Shown in pieces: positions 26,160 through 35,322 of a stretch of DNA of 64,000 nt. The notes below the pieces were generated by a model. It did not search any database and was not told the DNA's origin. It saw nothing but the letters and a program-made list of their open reading frames with translations. The position numbers and the translations under genes are program-made. Location of the stretch: the NCBI RefSeq assembly GCF_037200945.1, contig NZ_JBBCGP010000001.1, positions 558,001 through 622,000 on the forward strand. The letters are read 5' to 3'. Source of the DNA: Methylovirgula sp. GTDB taxonomy: Bacteria; Pseudomonadota; Alphaproteobacteria; Rhizobiales; Beijerinckiaceae. Each line of letters begins with the position of its first letter. Position 1 is the stretch's first letter.

Positions 26160-26441
26160 ATGGTCCATGCGCCGCGCACTAAAGAAGTTTACGATTGGAC
26201 GCTCTACGAGGTGTCGCGCTGCGCCACGCTGCATTTCGAATGCCGGCACTGCTGGAAAATTTCCCAACTCTACGCCGAGCTCCTGATCGAAAGGTTCGGG
26301 CCTGAAGCAACGCTGCGTGAGATCGTTCCGCTCATGCGTTGCAGACGATGCGGCAGACGACAGGCGCGGGCGCTCGTCCGACTTTTTGGTCGGCGAGGCG
26401 TCAGGGCATGGCGGCCGTATCCGCCGGAAGGCGGCAGATAG
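26160..26441 (+). CDS. Small zinc-finger-like hypothetical protein
   Basis: 93 residues with two Cys pairs, CRHC (about residue 29) and CRRC (about residue 61), which could bind one zinc. The C-terminus is strongly basic (RRQARALVRLFGRRGVRAW), suggesting nucleic-acid binding. It lies directly after the gene at 25953 and just before the repeats of the Tn7-like element, so it may belong to the target side of that insertion. No family recognised. Confidence 0.55.
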   Translation: MVHAPRTKEVYDWTLYEVSRCATLHFECRHCWKISQLYAELLIERFGPEATLREIVPLMRCRRCGRRQARALVRLFGRRGVRAWRPYPPEGGR

Positions 26442-26512
26442 CCGTAGCCTGTACTCTGGCTACCCTTCAGGCCCCCGTGCATCACGGGCAATTTCAAAAA
26501 TCTCTCCGAGTA

Positions 26513-26660
26513 CATGTCCGCTTTTCCGCGCCTCAAACGATTCAATGGGTGCGAGGGATCGAAAGCCTTCTGCTCAAGAAGGCAAACGAGCCCTCTCGCT
26601 CGTCGACGCGGAAAACAATTTGCGGAGCCATGTCCGCTTTTCCGTCCGGCAGACGATTCA
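26513..26660. repeat. 32-bp direct repeats beside the Tn7-like genes, candidate TnsB-binding sites
   Basis: Two direct copies, 26513-26544 and 26629-26660, start 116 bp apart and share 27 of 32 bases. Each begins CATGTCCGCTTTTCCG and ends ACGATTCA. They lie just upstream of the transposon operon, where Tn7-like elements carry repeated TnsB sites. No inverted copies could be located downstream, so the opposite end is unassigned. Alternatively these could be operator sites for the transposition operon. Confidence 0.55.
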
Positions 26661-26687
26661 TGAACAGTAGCCGCAAAGGAATACGCC

Positions 26688-27179
26688 ATGAACGAGCATG
26701 TCAGACATTACCCCAAATACAATGAACTGATCACCGACGATCTCAAACCCTACGGCATATCTCGTACGTCATTTCGTCCTCGCCGCATCGCTGAAAAGGT
26801 ACTCGACGTGCTCGCGCGTCTTCCGCTGTCGCGTCCATTCGGGCTTAGCATCGTTGGTAACCTGACCAAGAAGGTGATTGCGCAGGGGGCCGACGAACAC
26901 AAAGGAGAATTTGGAGTCAAGCTGCCGGGTTCCGCAGGCGTGGATATTAGCTTTGTCGAACTCGACGTCATGGCAATAGACGACCACTCGGCTCACACCG
27001 GGCAGCCCATTCTAACGACCATCTGCGATGCTGCATCGGGCGTATTCATCGCGTACACCATTGGTCTCACTTTGTCGTCCCCCGAAGCGATCATCGTCGC
27101 CCTCCAGGACCAGGTGTTCCCGCGTCCCTACACCGGCGCGCCGGTACATCTCGATCTGGACTTGGGAGGCGCTGCGTGA
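26688..27179 (+). CDS. Truncated integrase/transposase core protein of the Tn7-like operon
   Basis: 163 residues. Residues about 88-145 (VELDVMAIDDHSAHTGQPIL and the following GVFIAYTIGLTLSSPEAIIV) look like the first half of an RNase H-like retroviral integrase core, with a D/D pair at the position of the first catalytic Asp. The second Asp, the Glu and the C-terminal domains are missing, and the N-terminus is not a recognised DNA-binding domain. It overlaps the tnsA-like start by 4 bases. It may be a relic of an older tnsB or a regulatory protein kept by the operon. Confidence 0.6.
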   Translation: MNEHVRHYPKYNELITDDLKPYGISRTSFRPRRIAEKVLDVLARLPLSRPFGLSIVGNLTKKVIAQGADEHKGEFGVKLPGSAGVDISFVELDVMAIDDHSAHTGQPILTTICDAASGVFIAYTIGLTLSSPEAIIVALQDQVFPRPYTGAPVHLDLDLGGAA

Positions 27180-27919
27180 CCCGCCGTCTCCCCAAGCAAG
27201 GCTCCATCCGCAACGTCGTTACCGGGCGCAGCGATGGCTACACGGGCCGCGTTCCCTTCGCGCGTTTGCTCACGACGTGCGCATACGAATCTCTGCTTTC
27301 GGGCGACTTTCTGGTCCAGACCGCAGCGTTTGAACCCGACGTCACGGGGATCGATTCCGAGCCGTTTCGCATTCATCTGTCTACCGATGACGGCGAAACG
27401 CTCTGGACGCCCGATTATCGCATTATGAGGGCGTCCGGCAGTCGGGAGATCGTCGAGGTTAAGCCCGTCGAAGACGTTCATCCCGAGCGCGCGAGAATCC
27501 AGCGCGGCCCCCCGGATGAACTAGCCCACCGGATGCGCGAAGCGGCAGCGCGCTTTGCGGCGATGGGCCGGGCGGCAAGTGAACTGGGCTATCGGTTCCG
27601 TCTCCTTACGGAGGACGAGATCCGGATAGAGCCACGGCTGAGCAATGCCATGCTTATCCTGCGCTACGCGGGCCAACGCTTTCCGTCGTCTTGGCTGATG
27701 CAGGCGAGGGTCGCATTGGCCACGCAGGCCGTCTTTAACGTCGACGGCCTGCAAGCGTACCTGTCGCCAAACATTGATGCATTTCCCCTCGCACTTCATC
27801 TCGCATGGCTCGGCGAACTCGAGTTCGATCCGACCCGGCCTTTCTCGCGGGGCAGTCGGTTTGTCCGTGTTGGGCACCGGCTCCTTGATCCCACTTTTGC
27901 TTCGAGGGCTAATTCATGA
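27176..27919 (+). CDS. tnsA: TnsA-like transposon endonuclease
   Basis: 247 residues. The N-terminal nuclease domain shows the TnsA arrangement: E38 in CAYESLLSGDF, D80 in TLWTPDYRIM, and E94-x-K96 in REIVEVKPVED. In Tn7, TnsA cuts the 5' strands at transposon ends and interacts with TnsC. The C-terminal part is helical with a winged-helix-like segment (LTEDEIRIEPRLSNAMLIL). The GTG start at 27176 overlaps the preceding stop (GTGA). It overlaps tnsB by 4 bases. Confidence 0.85.
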   Translation: MTRRLPKQGSIRNVVTGRSDGYTGRVPFARLLTTCAYESLLSGDFLVQTAAFEPDVTGIDSEPFRIHLSTDDGETLWTPDYRIMRASGSREIVEVKPVEDVHPERARIQRGPPDELAHRMREAAARFAAMGRAASELGYRFRLLTEDEIRIEPRLSNAMLILRYAGQRFPSSWLMQARVALATQAVFNVDGLQAYLSPNIDAFPLALHLAWLGELEFDPTRPFSRGSRFVRVGHRLLDPTFASRANS

Positions 27920-29937
27920 CCGAACATACTTTGCGTCTGAAGGCCAACGACCCGGTTCGAATCGACGGACGCCCCTTCATCGCCGGTCCCGTCGGGGAGA
28001 ATGGCCGCACCTTCACCGAGAAAGCGACCGGTAACCAGATCGTCCTATCCAATCCGGCCCAAATCCGCATGGCGTACGAGGGGCGGATTTCGAGCGAGGC
28101 CATGTGGCGGGCTCTCACCCCCGCCGTCCGGGAAGCAGTCGAAACTGATTGGGACGCGATGCTGCCCGGCGATAGAGAAGCCGCGAAGTTTCGCTATCGT
28201 TTTGTTCGTCGCGTGGCTGAGCTTCCGGCAAACAAACGGAATCGAAAAAGCCACATCCAGACCGCCATCGACGAAGAATGGCCGGAAGATCCGAGCCAGG
28301 GATACAAACCGACCGTGAGGTCCGTACGGCGTTGGACCAAAACTTACCTCGCCGCCGGCAAAGATATCCGCTCGCTCACAAGCCTCGCTTTCCGTCGCGG
28401 ACGCGGATCTCAATTGCCCGATTGGATTCGCGAGGAAATCAACAAGGCGATTGACCAAGTCTACGCGACGCAGCCGCCGGGAACTCTCGCGCTGACGCGC
28501 GAGCGCGCCGTCGACTTGATCAGAGCGCGCGCCAAAGGCGAGGGCCGCAATCTGCCGGCGCGCGCCAAAGGCCAAATCGACGTTCTCGGCATCAACGTGA
28601 TCTCTAAGGTTCTGGCGGGTCGTGATCAATACGAGATTCTCGTCGCCCGCGAAGGCCGCGTCGAGGCTGACCGTCAGTTCGAAGCCGTCGTCGAAGGGCC
28701 GCAGGGAACGTACCCACTTGAGGCGGTGGAAGTCGATCATACGCCACTCGACATCATGGTCGTCGACGAGAAAAATCGTACGTTGCTCGGCCGCCCGTGG
28801 TTGACGGCCCTCATCGACCGCTATTCGCGTTGCATCATCGGCTTTTCCATTTCCTTTAACCCGCCGTCGTGGGTATCCGTGATGGAAGCGTTGCGTCATG
28901 CCGTCAGCACGAAATCGGATTTCCTGACTGAACTCGGCGGCATCACATCAGATTGGCCGTGCCATGGCGCACCAGACACACTCGTCTGTGACAACGGGCG
29001 TGACTTTCATTCGACAAGCATGGAGGAAACCGAGGCCGCTCTCAATATGCGCATCCTCTATTTGCCGAGAAAGAAAGGCGCCTTGAAGGGCAAAATCGAG
29101 CGGTGGTTTCGTTCGCTAGAAGAGCGCATTTTTCACACGATCCCGGGAACTACCTTTTCGAACGTCGTGGCCCGTGGTGATTACGACTCCGAAGAAGCCG
29201 CAGTCATGACTTTGGTGCAAGCGCGCTGGATTACCGCAAAGTGGATCGTCGACGTCTATCATCAGAAGCAGCACTCTAAAACAGGAGAAGCTCCTGCCGA
29301 TCGCTGGAAGCGTGGCATTTTGGCTTGCGGCGAAAAATTGCCGCCCCCGAAAGGCTTGCTGGTCCCACTGACGGGCATGGTGATTCCTGCAACTTTATCC
29401 CGCGAAGGGATCAAATTCAAAGGGCTCGTGTGGAACTCAAATGCGTTCTCGCTCCTGCGCACACGCATCGGGACAGATGCCAACGTTCTTGCCCGCATCG
29501 ATCCTTTGGATCTCCAGCACGCGCATGTGCAGGATTCGGAAAAACGCGGCTGGATTGAAGGCGATCTCGTTACGAGCTGCGTCGAAGCCGGCCTCACGCT
29601 GCACCAATATGAGGTGATTCGGAAGCGCGCGCGCGAATTGCGCGAGCCCGATGAAGATCGCCTTGAATCGCTCTCTCGTGCCCGGCGCGAGATTTTCGAC
29701 TTTGTCGAGGACATCGTCAAAGGAAACAAGAAATCGAAGGCCGGCAAGCGGTTTGCGCGCTTTTACGCCGACGGCCGCAAGCCGGCTGAACACATCGCCC
29801 CAACCATCGTCGATCCCCTCAAAAGCGCGTCGCCCCTGGGACAACATCCCATCGATCCGCCCAAACCACCTCCACCGCCGATCGAACCGCTCGACGAAGG
29901 CGACATCGAACCCTTAACCGTGAGGAGACGCGACTGA
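27916..29937 (+). CDS. tnsB: TnsB-like DDE transposase
   Basis: 673 residues, Mu/Tn7 transposase family. The catalytic triad is visible: D274 in EAVEVDHTPLDIMVVD, D359 in LVCDNGRDFHS and E395 in KGKIERWFRSLEER, with the expected D-35-E spacing. N-terminal helix-turn-helix modules lie before residue 200, and a beta-barrel domain (KGLVWNSNAFSLLRTRIG) follows the core. The tail is Pro-rich (PPKPPPPPIEPL). It joins the 3' ends of the element to target DNA. It overlaps tnsA and tnsC, so the operon is tightly coupled. Confidence 0.95.
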   Translation: MTEHTLRLKANDPVRIDGRPFIAGPVGENGRTFTEKATGNQIVLSNPAQIRMAYEGRISSEAMWRALTPAVREAVETDWDAMLPGDREAAKFRYRFVRRVAELPANKRNRKSHIQTAIDEEWPEDPSQGYKPTVRSVRRWTKTYLAAGKDIRSLTSLAFRRGRGSQLPDWIREEINKAIDQVYATQPPGTLALTRERAVDLIRARAKGEGRNLPARAKGQIDVLGINVISKVLAGRDQYEILVAREGRVEADRQFEAVVEGPQGTYPLEAVEVDHTPLDIMVVDEKNRTLLGRPWLTALIDRYSRCIIGFSISFNPPSWVSVMEALRHAVSTKSDFLTELGGITSDWPCHGAPDTLVCDNGRDFHSTSMEETEAALNMRILYLPRKKGALKGKIERWFRSLEERIFHTIPGTTFSNVVARGDYDSEEAAVMTLVQARWITAKWIVDVYHQKQHSKTGEAPADRWKRGILACGEKLPPPKGLLVPLTGMVIPATLSREGIKFKGLVWNSNAFSLLRTRIGTDANVLARIDPLDLQHAHVQDSEKRGWIEGDLVTSCVEAGLTLHQYEVIRKRARELREPDEDRLESLSRARREIFDFVEDIVKGNKKSKAGKRFARFYADGRKPAEHIAPTIVDPLKSASPLGQHPIDPPKPPPPPIEPLDEGDIEPLTVRRRD

Positions 29938-31061
29938 TGAATATGCATACCTCCAAGAAAAATGTCCGTCTCACTTTCTCCGAGATGACCAACCAAGAGC
30001 GCCTGGCCCATCTCGGAGGCTTTCAGGCCGACACCGCGCAGTTTCTCGACGCTAAGGCGTCGGTCATGCGCCTCTATCGCGGCTGGCAAACCATGCCCGA
30101 CGGCCATCTCCTCGTCCTGGGAGGTGACTCGGGCGTGGGTAAAACGAGGGTCATAGACGATATCATTCAAGACCTCGAGGCCGAGTGGAAAGGCATAGTC
30201 ACGGACGGGGTCAACGTGATTACTGAGCCCCAGGGTCCATTGCCACCGACCGTCGGCGTCACGAAGGAAGGGCCGTCTGGCTTGGTGCGGCCGGTTCTCA
30301 AAGTCCTGGTCGAGCCGAAAGCGCGCGCAAGAGGTTTTCTCCGCGACACGCTTAAGGCGCTTGGTGTCCGCAGCGGCACACATGACACGTTCGGCGAATT
30401 GATGGAGCGGCTCCAAGTTCACGTCGTCGGGCAGCAGGTGCGGCTTCTCGTCCTGGACGAAGTCCACCATGTTGTCGAAGGACACGGCCCGACAACCGCC
30501 TATGAGGCAGTCGAGGTCATCAAAATGCTGCTGCTCCAGGCGCGCGTCCAGATCGTTTGCGTAGGCCTGCCTGTCGCTGAGACGATCGTCGACAGAAATC
30601 CGGAACTGCCTCGCCATTGCCGCGGCCGCATCAAGATGGCGCCGTTCCCAGCTGAGTTCGGTGCGAGAGCCGACTACATGCGTTTTCTCAAAACTCTCGC
30701 ATGGGAATTGCCCTTCGACATTGCGCCGAACATAACGGATGCAGATACCGCGCTGCGTATCCACATGGCGACCGGCGGGTTCATCGGGCACATCACCAAT
30801 CTTCTGCACGCAGCCAGCGAAATTGCCATCGAACGCGATTTTGAGGGAATCCCTAAGACCCTCTTGGCAGAGGTTTATGGACGAATTTCGGGCGTGCCGG
30901 CATCCGAGAATCCTCTTGCCCTGGACATCGTCGACGACGCGGCAGTCGCAAGGATTCGGAAGCGCTGGGGCGATCGGCGCAAGGTCGGCGACGAAACTAT
31001 TCGCGATGACAAGACTTCGACCAAGCCAAAAAAGACCAAGCCCGATTTCTCCAAGCGCTAA
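29937..31061 (+). CDS. tnsC: TnsC/TniB-like AAA ATPase
   Basis: 374 residues. Walker A is LGGDSGVGKTR (K69), Walker B is RLLVLDEVHH (D174, E175), followed by a sensor region with VCVGLPVAE. This is the ATPase that links the target selector to the transposase in Tn7-like elements; the short length fits the TniB side of the family. The C-terminus is basic (DDKTSTKPKKTKPDFSKR). Its start overlaps the tnsB stop (ATGA-type junction at 29935-29940). Confidence 0.93.
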   Translation: MNMHTSKKNVRLTFSEMTNQERLAHLGGFQADTAQFLDAKASVMRLYRGWQTMPDGHLLVLGGDSGVGKTRVIDDIIQDLEAEWKGIVTDGVNVITEPQGPLPPTVGVTKEGPSGLVRPVLKVLVEPKARARGFLRDTLKALGVRSGTHDTFGELMERLQVHVVGQQVRLLVLDEVHHVVEGHGPTTAYEAVEVIKMLLLQARVQIVCVGLPVAETIVDRNPELPRHCRGRIKMAPFPAEFGARADYMRFLKTLAWELPFDIAPNITDADTALRIHMATGGFIGHITNLLHAASEIAIERDFEGIPKTLLAEVYGRISGVPASENPLALDIVDDAAVARIRKRWGDRRKVGDETIRDDKTSTKPKKTKPDFSKR

Positions 31062-31073
31062 CCGATAAGAAAC

Positions 31074-32735
31074 ATGACATTTAAAAAGGATCCAACCTTC
31101 GAGCCGTTGGGATTACCCCTATGGGCCGCGCCGTCGCCGGAGGAGCCTGCTCACGGCCTCCTTCTGCGGCTCACTCAAATCAACTGCTATCCGAGCGTTC
31201 AATATTCGATGCGCGAGACCGGCCTTTCGATCTATGCCCTTCGTCACGGGTGGCAATTTGAAGATCTTGCGAGATTAACTCGATCTGATGTCTCAAATAT
31301 CGCGCGCGACAGCTTTAGGAAACTAGATGATGTCGTCGTAATTCGAGGAGAAAAGATCGGTAAGATGCGCGACCGGGATTACAACGTTCGGCGTGTTTGC
31401 CCATCGTGCCTGCGGGAATCCCTCCACCATCGCTTTTTCTGGGATCTCAGCTTCTTCACCCACTGCCCCAGGCACAAAATCAAGTTGATTGATCACTGCA
31501 CGTGCGAGCTTGCTCAGCCGTTGACATGGCGTGACGGGCGACTCCACCGCGGAAATTGCTGTCGGACCGGAGACCTTCGAACGATTCACGGCGACACCGC
31601 TCAACCCGACGTTGCAGCGATGGAGGCATATCTTGCGGGCAGGCTCGGGATTTGCCCCCGGATCCGGGTCGCTGCCCTGGATGAACTCGATCTCGTCGAC
31701 GCAATTGATCTGCTTGAGCGCGTTGGCGCCCTCGACGCTGGCGGTTATGCCAAAAATTGGCGACTCGCAAAAAAGGTCAACCTCACACAATCAGCCACCC
31801 GTGCGCGAGCTTATAGAATCATCACTGAGGATCGTTTTCAGGAGGTCTTAGACAAGGCTCACGCCGGTTTCCGGCGCGCCAATCCCAATAGATCCGGGAA
31901 CCTTAGCGCCGGCTACGGATGGTTTTACCACTGGTATAACTATCAAGGCGGAAAGAACTTTTCTCCCTACCTTGCCGAGCAAATTGTTCGCCATGCGAGC
32001 CGCAATTTCTATGTGGGGCGGGAAGTAGCGGAATTTAACTCCGATACCATTTCGGCCGATACGCTAGCGGAACTGCTCGAAAACCACGAAAATTCCCTAA
32101 GCCTAAGCGAGGCCTCCCGCATCACCGGGTTAAACCACTCAACGTTTCCCAAGTTAGCGCGCGCTCTTGGGCTCATGGAAGCGGGACGCGCCCGGCCTCG
32201 ATCTATTTCGAAAGCCGATGTTTCAGTTGTAGCAGCGATATGGGCTCGATTGATCGATCGAGAAGCGGCGGGGGACATTCTCGGACTTGCGCGGGGCTCT
32301 TTGCACGGGCACTTCAAGCTATTCGTTAGGTTGGGACTCCTGATGCCGTTCATCGCGGGTCCGCCCGGCATGGGGAAAACCCATCGATTTCTTCGAGACG
32401 ACATCGAGGCGTTTTGTGTCAGGGCGCGGCGGCGTTGCGAGCAGCAGCAGGGACGCCAAGAGGATACGGTCCTGATCTTCGACAGGCATTTTGGCCCAAC
32501 CGGCCCTCACCTGTTACAGGCAATACTGTCCGGAGACATCGTTGATGCCTGGATCGATCGCGGACAGACCGGCATCCGGTCTATCAGCATACGTAGAAGT
32601 GAACTGGTTCGGCTAAGAAAAACACCCGCCCGGGAAGAAACAAACTCTTCTGGAGTAACCGTGGTTGCGCCTTTCGATCATTGGAGAATGCGAGCGCATC
32701 AACTGACGGTGCCGGCGCAGGCAGTAGCTTGCTGA
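31074..32735 (+). CDS. tniQ: TniQ/TnsD-like target-selector protein
   Basis: 553 residues. The TniQ domain begins with SPEEPAHGLLLRLT and carries zinc ligands C109, C112, C131, H134, C142 and C144 (CPSC ... HCPRHK ... HCTC). Long helical C-terminal domains contain helix-turn-helix segments (LSLSEASRITGLNHSTFPKL and a second with REAAGDILGLARGSLHG). Such TnsD-like proteins direct insertion to an attachment site. It follows tnsC by 12 bases. Which site it recognises cannot be read from the protein; the decayed tRNA-Lys or nearby genes are possible. Confidence 0.9.
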   Translation: MTFKKDPTFEPLGLPLWAAPSPEEPAHGLLLRLTQINCYPSVQYSMRETGLSIYALRHGWQFEDLARLTRSDVSNIARDSFRKLDDVVVIRGEKIGKMRDRDYNVRRVCPSCLRESLHHRFFWDLSFFTHCPRHKIKLIDHCTCELAQPLTWRDGRLHRGNCCRTGDLRTIHGDTAQPDVAAMEAYLAGRLGICPRIRVAALDELDLVDAIDLLERVGALDAGGYAKNWRLAKKVNLTQSATRARAYRIITEDRFQEVLDKAHAGFRRANPNRSGNLSAGYGWFYHWYNYQGGKNFSPYLAEQIVRHASRNFYVGREVAEFNSDTISADTLAELLENHENSLSLSEASRITGLNHSTFPKLARALGLMEAGRARPRSISKADVSVVAAIWARLIDREAAGDILGLARGSLHGHFKLFVRLGLLMPFIAGPPGMGKTHRFLRDDIEAFCVRARRRCEQQQGRQEDTVLIFDRHFGPTGPHLLQAILSGDIVDAWIDRGQTGIRSISIRRSELVRLRKTPAREETNSSGVTVVAPFDHWRMRAHQLTVPAQAVAC

Positions 32736-33227
32736 TGTCTTACTTCTATAGCTTATTCAGCGTGACGCTTGGCGACTGTAATAGATCGTCCATTAAATCC
32801 CGGCGGCTATTCCCAGTCCGCAACGCCGCCATGATTGTGGCATGTGGTGGCTGACGCGATTGATGGCGACAAGAGGCAGGTAACAATAAGTGCGGCTTGT
32901 ATAACCCTCATAACATTCCCCATCACGCTCTTGCGGCGTTGACAGTGTATTACGACACAGCCTACGCTATCTAGCGATGGGCTATCACACGCAAAATAAT
33001 TTGGACGAAGCCGGGCGCGAAGCGTGACGCAAGCTGCCTTGGCGCGAGCGATACGACTAGCGGTTGATCGCTATCGTTCTGATTATCCTCGCGGCGTTTG
33101 CAGCGGGGTTGGCGGTAGAGCGAGGCTTGCGGCTATCGTCTGAGCTGGAGGGTCGCTAATACGGCACGATCACGCTTCAGAACTTGATTTTGGCTGCTTG
33201 AGATCAAATGGCGCGCTCTTCGCAATC
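32736..33227. other. Region between tniQ and the lipoprotein gene
   Basis: About 490 bases. It contains a decayed small membrane-protein gene (32977-33159). No transposon end, RNA gene or terminator with a clear T run was recognised. Confidence 0.5.
32977..33159 (+). pseudogene. Decayed small single-pass membrane-protein gene
   Basis: One reading frame from ATG 32977 runs 61 codons with two internal stops: MGYHTQNNLDEAGREA, stop, RKLPWRERYD, stop, then a clear transmembrane segment RLIAIVLIILAAFAAGLAVE with a charged tail ending at TAA 33157-33159. The order (polar N-terminus, basic stretch, single helix) is that of small phage or mobile-element membrane proteins. The two stops imply loss of function, unless only the last part is translated from the TTG near 33062. 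Confidence 0.55.
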
Positions 33228-34694
33228 TTAGTTCGAAAGTCTTACGGTAAATGCAGAGTTCAAATCGCTCGCACTGATATTCAAATTTCTAAGATCTTGC
33301 AAAATCGATAACAGCATGGCCGTGTGTCGAGATCTCTCTGGAACGCAATACGTGTCACCTTGGTATGCCACAAACACGTAGCACGGTCCTGAGCTTCCAC
33401 CCGGTACGATGTCCACGTAATAGGGATCTTGTCTTAGATAATCATCAATCTGAGATACATAAGCCGGAAACGCATATTCGCGCTGATGATATAACCATTC
33501 GCCGAGGTAATTGAACACGCCAACCGGCGATCGAAGTGTGACCGAGATCTTGATTTCGCCTATCCCATCATACTTATAGATAATGTCTTTGCCTTTAGTT
33601 GTCGTTTTTGCGTTCGAATACGTCTGCGTCGTATAGACTTCTGCTTCTCGATTCTGCACTTTCTTCGTCGTGATCACTGTATTTGTGAGAACGCCGGGCG
33701 CCGAGGTCCCGCCGCCGCGCGGTGCTCTGCCGGCGGGCAGCGTCCTAGCTGGCACGCGTATAGCTTGCTGATTGCTGGACGCTCCGCAAACCGGATTAAG
33801 CGCCTTTGCAAGAGGAACTCCAATAGCTCGATTGAAGCAGAACTGGCCTACAGCTTCCTGTGGAGATCCGCTGTTTGAAGAAGTGCCCCCCGAACCAGAG
33901 TTTGGATTGCCGGAAGCGGCGCCTCCCCCGGGTGGCTTCGAGCTTTGGGGAATTAGCTCCGTGGTGAAGCCGTACGAAATTAAATCGTGTAGAAGTTGTG
34001 AAAATTTGCTGAACTCGCAGGTCGTTCCCTGCGTAAAATCCTCGGATTCGAGCCTAGGTAATATTTTGCGATCTTCAGGACCGATGCCCGCCTCGGATAC
34101 TCCCTCACATTTCAACTCATTTGAGCTCGAGTAATCTTGTTCGAGTGACTTGAAATCCTGTGCGGGATCGTTCTCATATCTTGCAATGGCATGCGGACGA
34201 ATGTGAGTCCCTTTGGCGGGTGTAATTACTTCGACGTCCAGCCGCTGTATTGCGGCGAACAATACTGCTTCTCTCGGGTGAGCCGACATCAATAACGAGA
34301 GCGTTCTCGGCGTGATCGGAGCCAACATCCCATTTTCAAATTGCGTGGAAATCAAGGGATTCGCCTGGTATCCGCCTGTCACTCCACTGCTCACGGCGTT
34401 GGTAACCTGAACAATTTTGGCAGTAGCGGGAAGATTTGGTCCAATGGTGATCGTCGGCAGCCCCGTCGTAACAGTTTCCGTTTGACCCCCGTTAACCTGA
34501 GTAAGTGCAACGAAATTTAGAGATTGGAGGTTGCTGGCGCGAACTATATTTAGAACCATCTCCTGATTTAATGCATTCTGTGAATTCAGATTACCATCGT
34601 AAATGCGAGATCCGAATTGGTCTACCGTCGAGCACGCGGTTAATAGGCTCGTGCTCACTAAAACAATGACCCTACGTAATTTGTGAGATGCCAT
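33228..34694 (-). CDS. Large secreted lipoprotein, unknown function
   Basis: 488 residues from ATG 34694, which has GGAGG 5 bases upstream. The signal peptide ends in the lipobox LLTAC, so the protein is lipid-anchored. A middle region (residues about 265-340) is low-complexity Gly/Ser/Pro/Asn-rich, and the C-terminal part is beta-rich with paired Cys (GPCYVFVAYQGDTYCVPE). The N-terminal part contains MVLNIVRASNLQSLNF, a phrase seen in a family of large Hyphomicrobiales lipoproteins whose role is unknown. It is not linked to the transposon genes by any motif. Confidence 0.8.
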   Translation of the reverse strand: MASHKLRRVIVLVSTSLLTACSTVDQFGSRIYDGNLNSQNALNQEMVLNIVRASNLQSLNFVALTQVNGGQTETVTTGLPTITIGPNLPATAKIVQVTNAVSSGVTGGYQANPLISTQFENGMLAPITPRTLSLLMSAHPREAVLFAAIQRLDVEVITPAKGTHIRPHAIARYENDPAQDFKSLEQDYSSSNELKCEGVSEAGIGPEDRKILPRLESEDFTQGTTCEFSKFSQLLHDLISYGFTTELIPQSSKPPGGGAASGNPNSGSGGTSSNSGSPQEAVGQFCFNRAIGVPLAKALNPVCGASSNQQAIRVPARTLPAGRAPRGGGTSAPGVLTNTVITTKKVQNREAEVYTTQTYSNAKTTTKGKDIIYKYDGIGEIKISVTLRSPVGVFNYLGEWLYHQREYAFPAYVSQIDDYLRQDPYYVDIVPGGSSGPCYVFVAYQGDTYCVPERSRHTAMLLSILQDLRNLNISASDLNSAFTVRLSN

Positions 34695-34880
34695 AAACGC
34701 CTCCGTGCGGATGGACTGAGAAGACCAACGCAATGACGGAAGACGCAAAAGACGCGCGTGATCGACAGAAGAGAATCAACGCGAGGTATGGACACGGAAT
34801 CAGATTGTCACGAGCTTTGCAATATGCCAACGATAGTAATGAATGGAGAACGCGGCGCCGTTACTTTGCGAGAAATGACC

Positions 34881-35147
34881 ATGCGGATCAGGTCGTCATC
34901 TAAACTTTCAGTAGCAATTCTCGTCGCGTGCACGTTTATGATAGTTTGCGACCATGCGCTCGCCTGCTCCTGCGACGCCGCTGACAATGACATTTGCCCT
35001 GGTTGCCCGGGCAGAATTCCCCCCAACGCGGTGAAACCTTTCAGGATCGAGGCTCGTCACGACACAGGCCTTTCGATGAGCTATCCAGACGAGAAGAAAT
35101 ATCGCGTGAAGAAGACAAAACGGACAACGCTGCGCGTTAGATACTAG
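34881..35147 (+). CDS. Small secreted Cys-containing protein
   Basis: 88 residues from ATG 34881: MRIRSSSKLSVAILVACTF and MIVCDHALA form a signal peptide, followed by CSCDAADNDICPGCPG with five Cys, then a basic tail (KKYRVKKTKRTTLRVRY). The Cys spacing could form disulfides or bind metal. An earlier in-frame start at 34758 would only add a poor leader. It is divergent from the lipoprotein gene. No family recognised. Confidence 0.5.
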   Translation: MRIRSSSKLSVAILVACTFMIVCDHALACSCDAADNDICPGCPGRIPPNAVKPFRIEARHDTGLSMSYPDEKKYRVKKTKRTTLRVRY

Positions 35148-35322
35148 GTTAGGAAGCTGCGAGATCTCCGCGATATGTTTCGAGCTATCGGATAGGCGAC
35201 CGTACATCTTTGGGCTGGCCCGCTCGACGAAAAAATCGAAATTCGCGAAGGCAGACCAGCAAGCGACCGATAGCGCGCTTCAGATGTAGCAGCCAGTAAG
35301 GTGCCCCAGGCAATGTAGGTGG

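Larger units (their letters stand above)
26513..32735 (+). mobile_element. Tn7-like transposon core (tnsA-tnsB-tnsC-tniQ) with candidate left end
   Basis: Four overlapping genes in the canonical order encode a TnsA-like endonuclease, a DDE transposase, an AAA ATPase and a TniQ/TnsD target-selector. A truncated integrase-core gene precedes them. The presence of TnsA suggests cut-and-paste transposition without cointegrates. The left limit is set at the 32-bp direct repeats; the right end was not found, so the size of the cargo, possibly including the defence genes that follow, is unknown. No Cas or guide-RNA component was seen. Confidence 0.85.
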
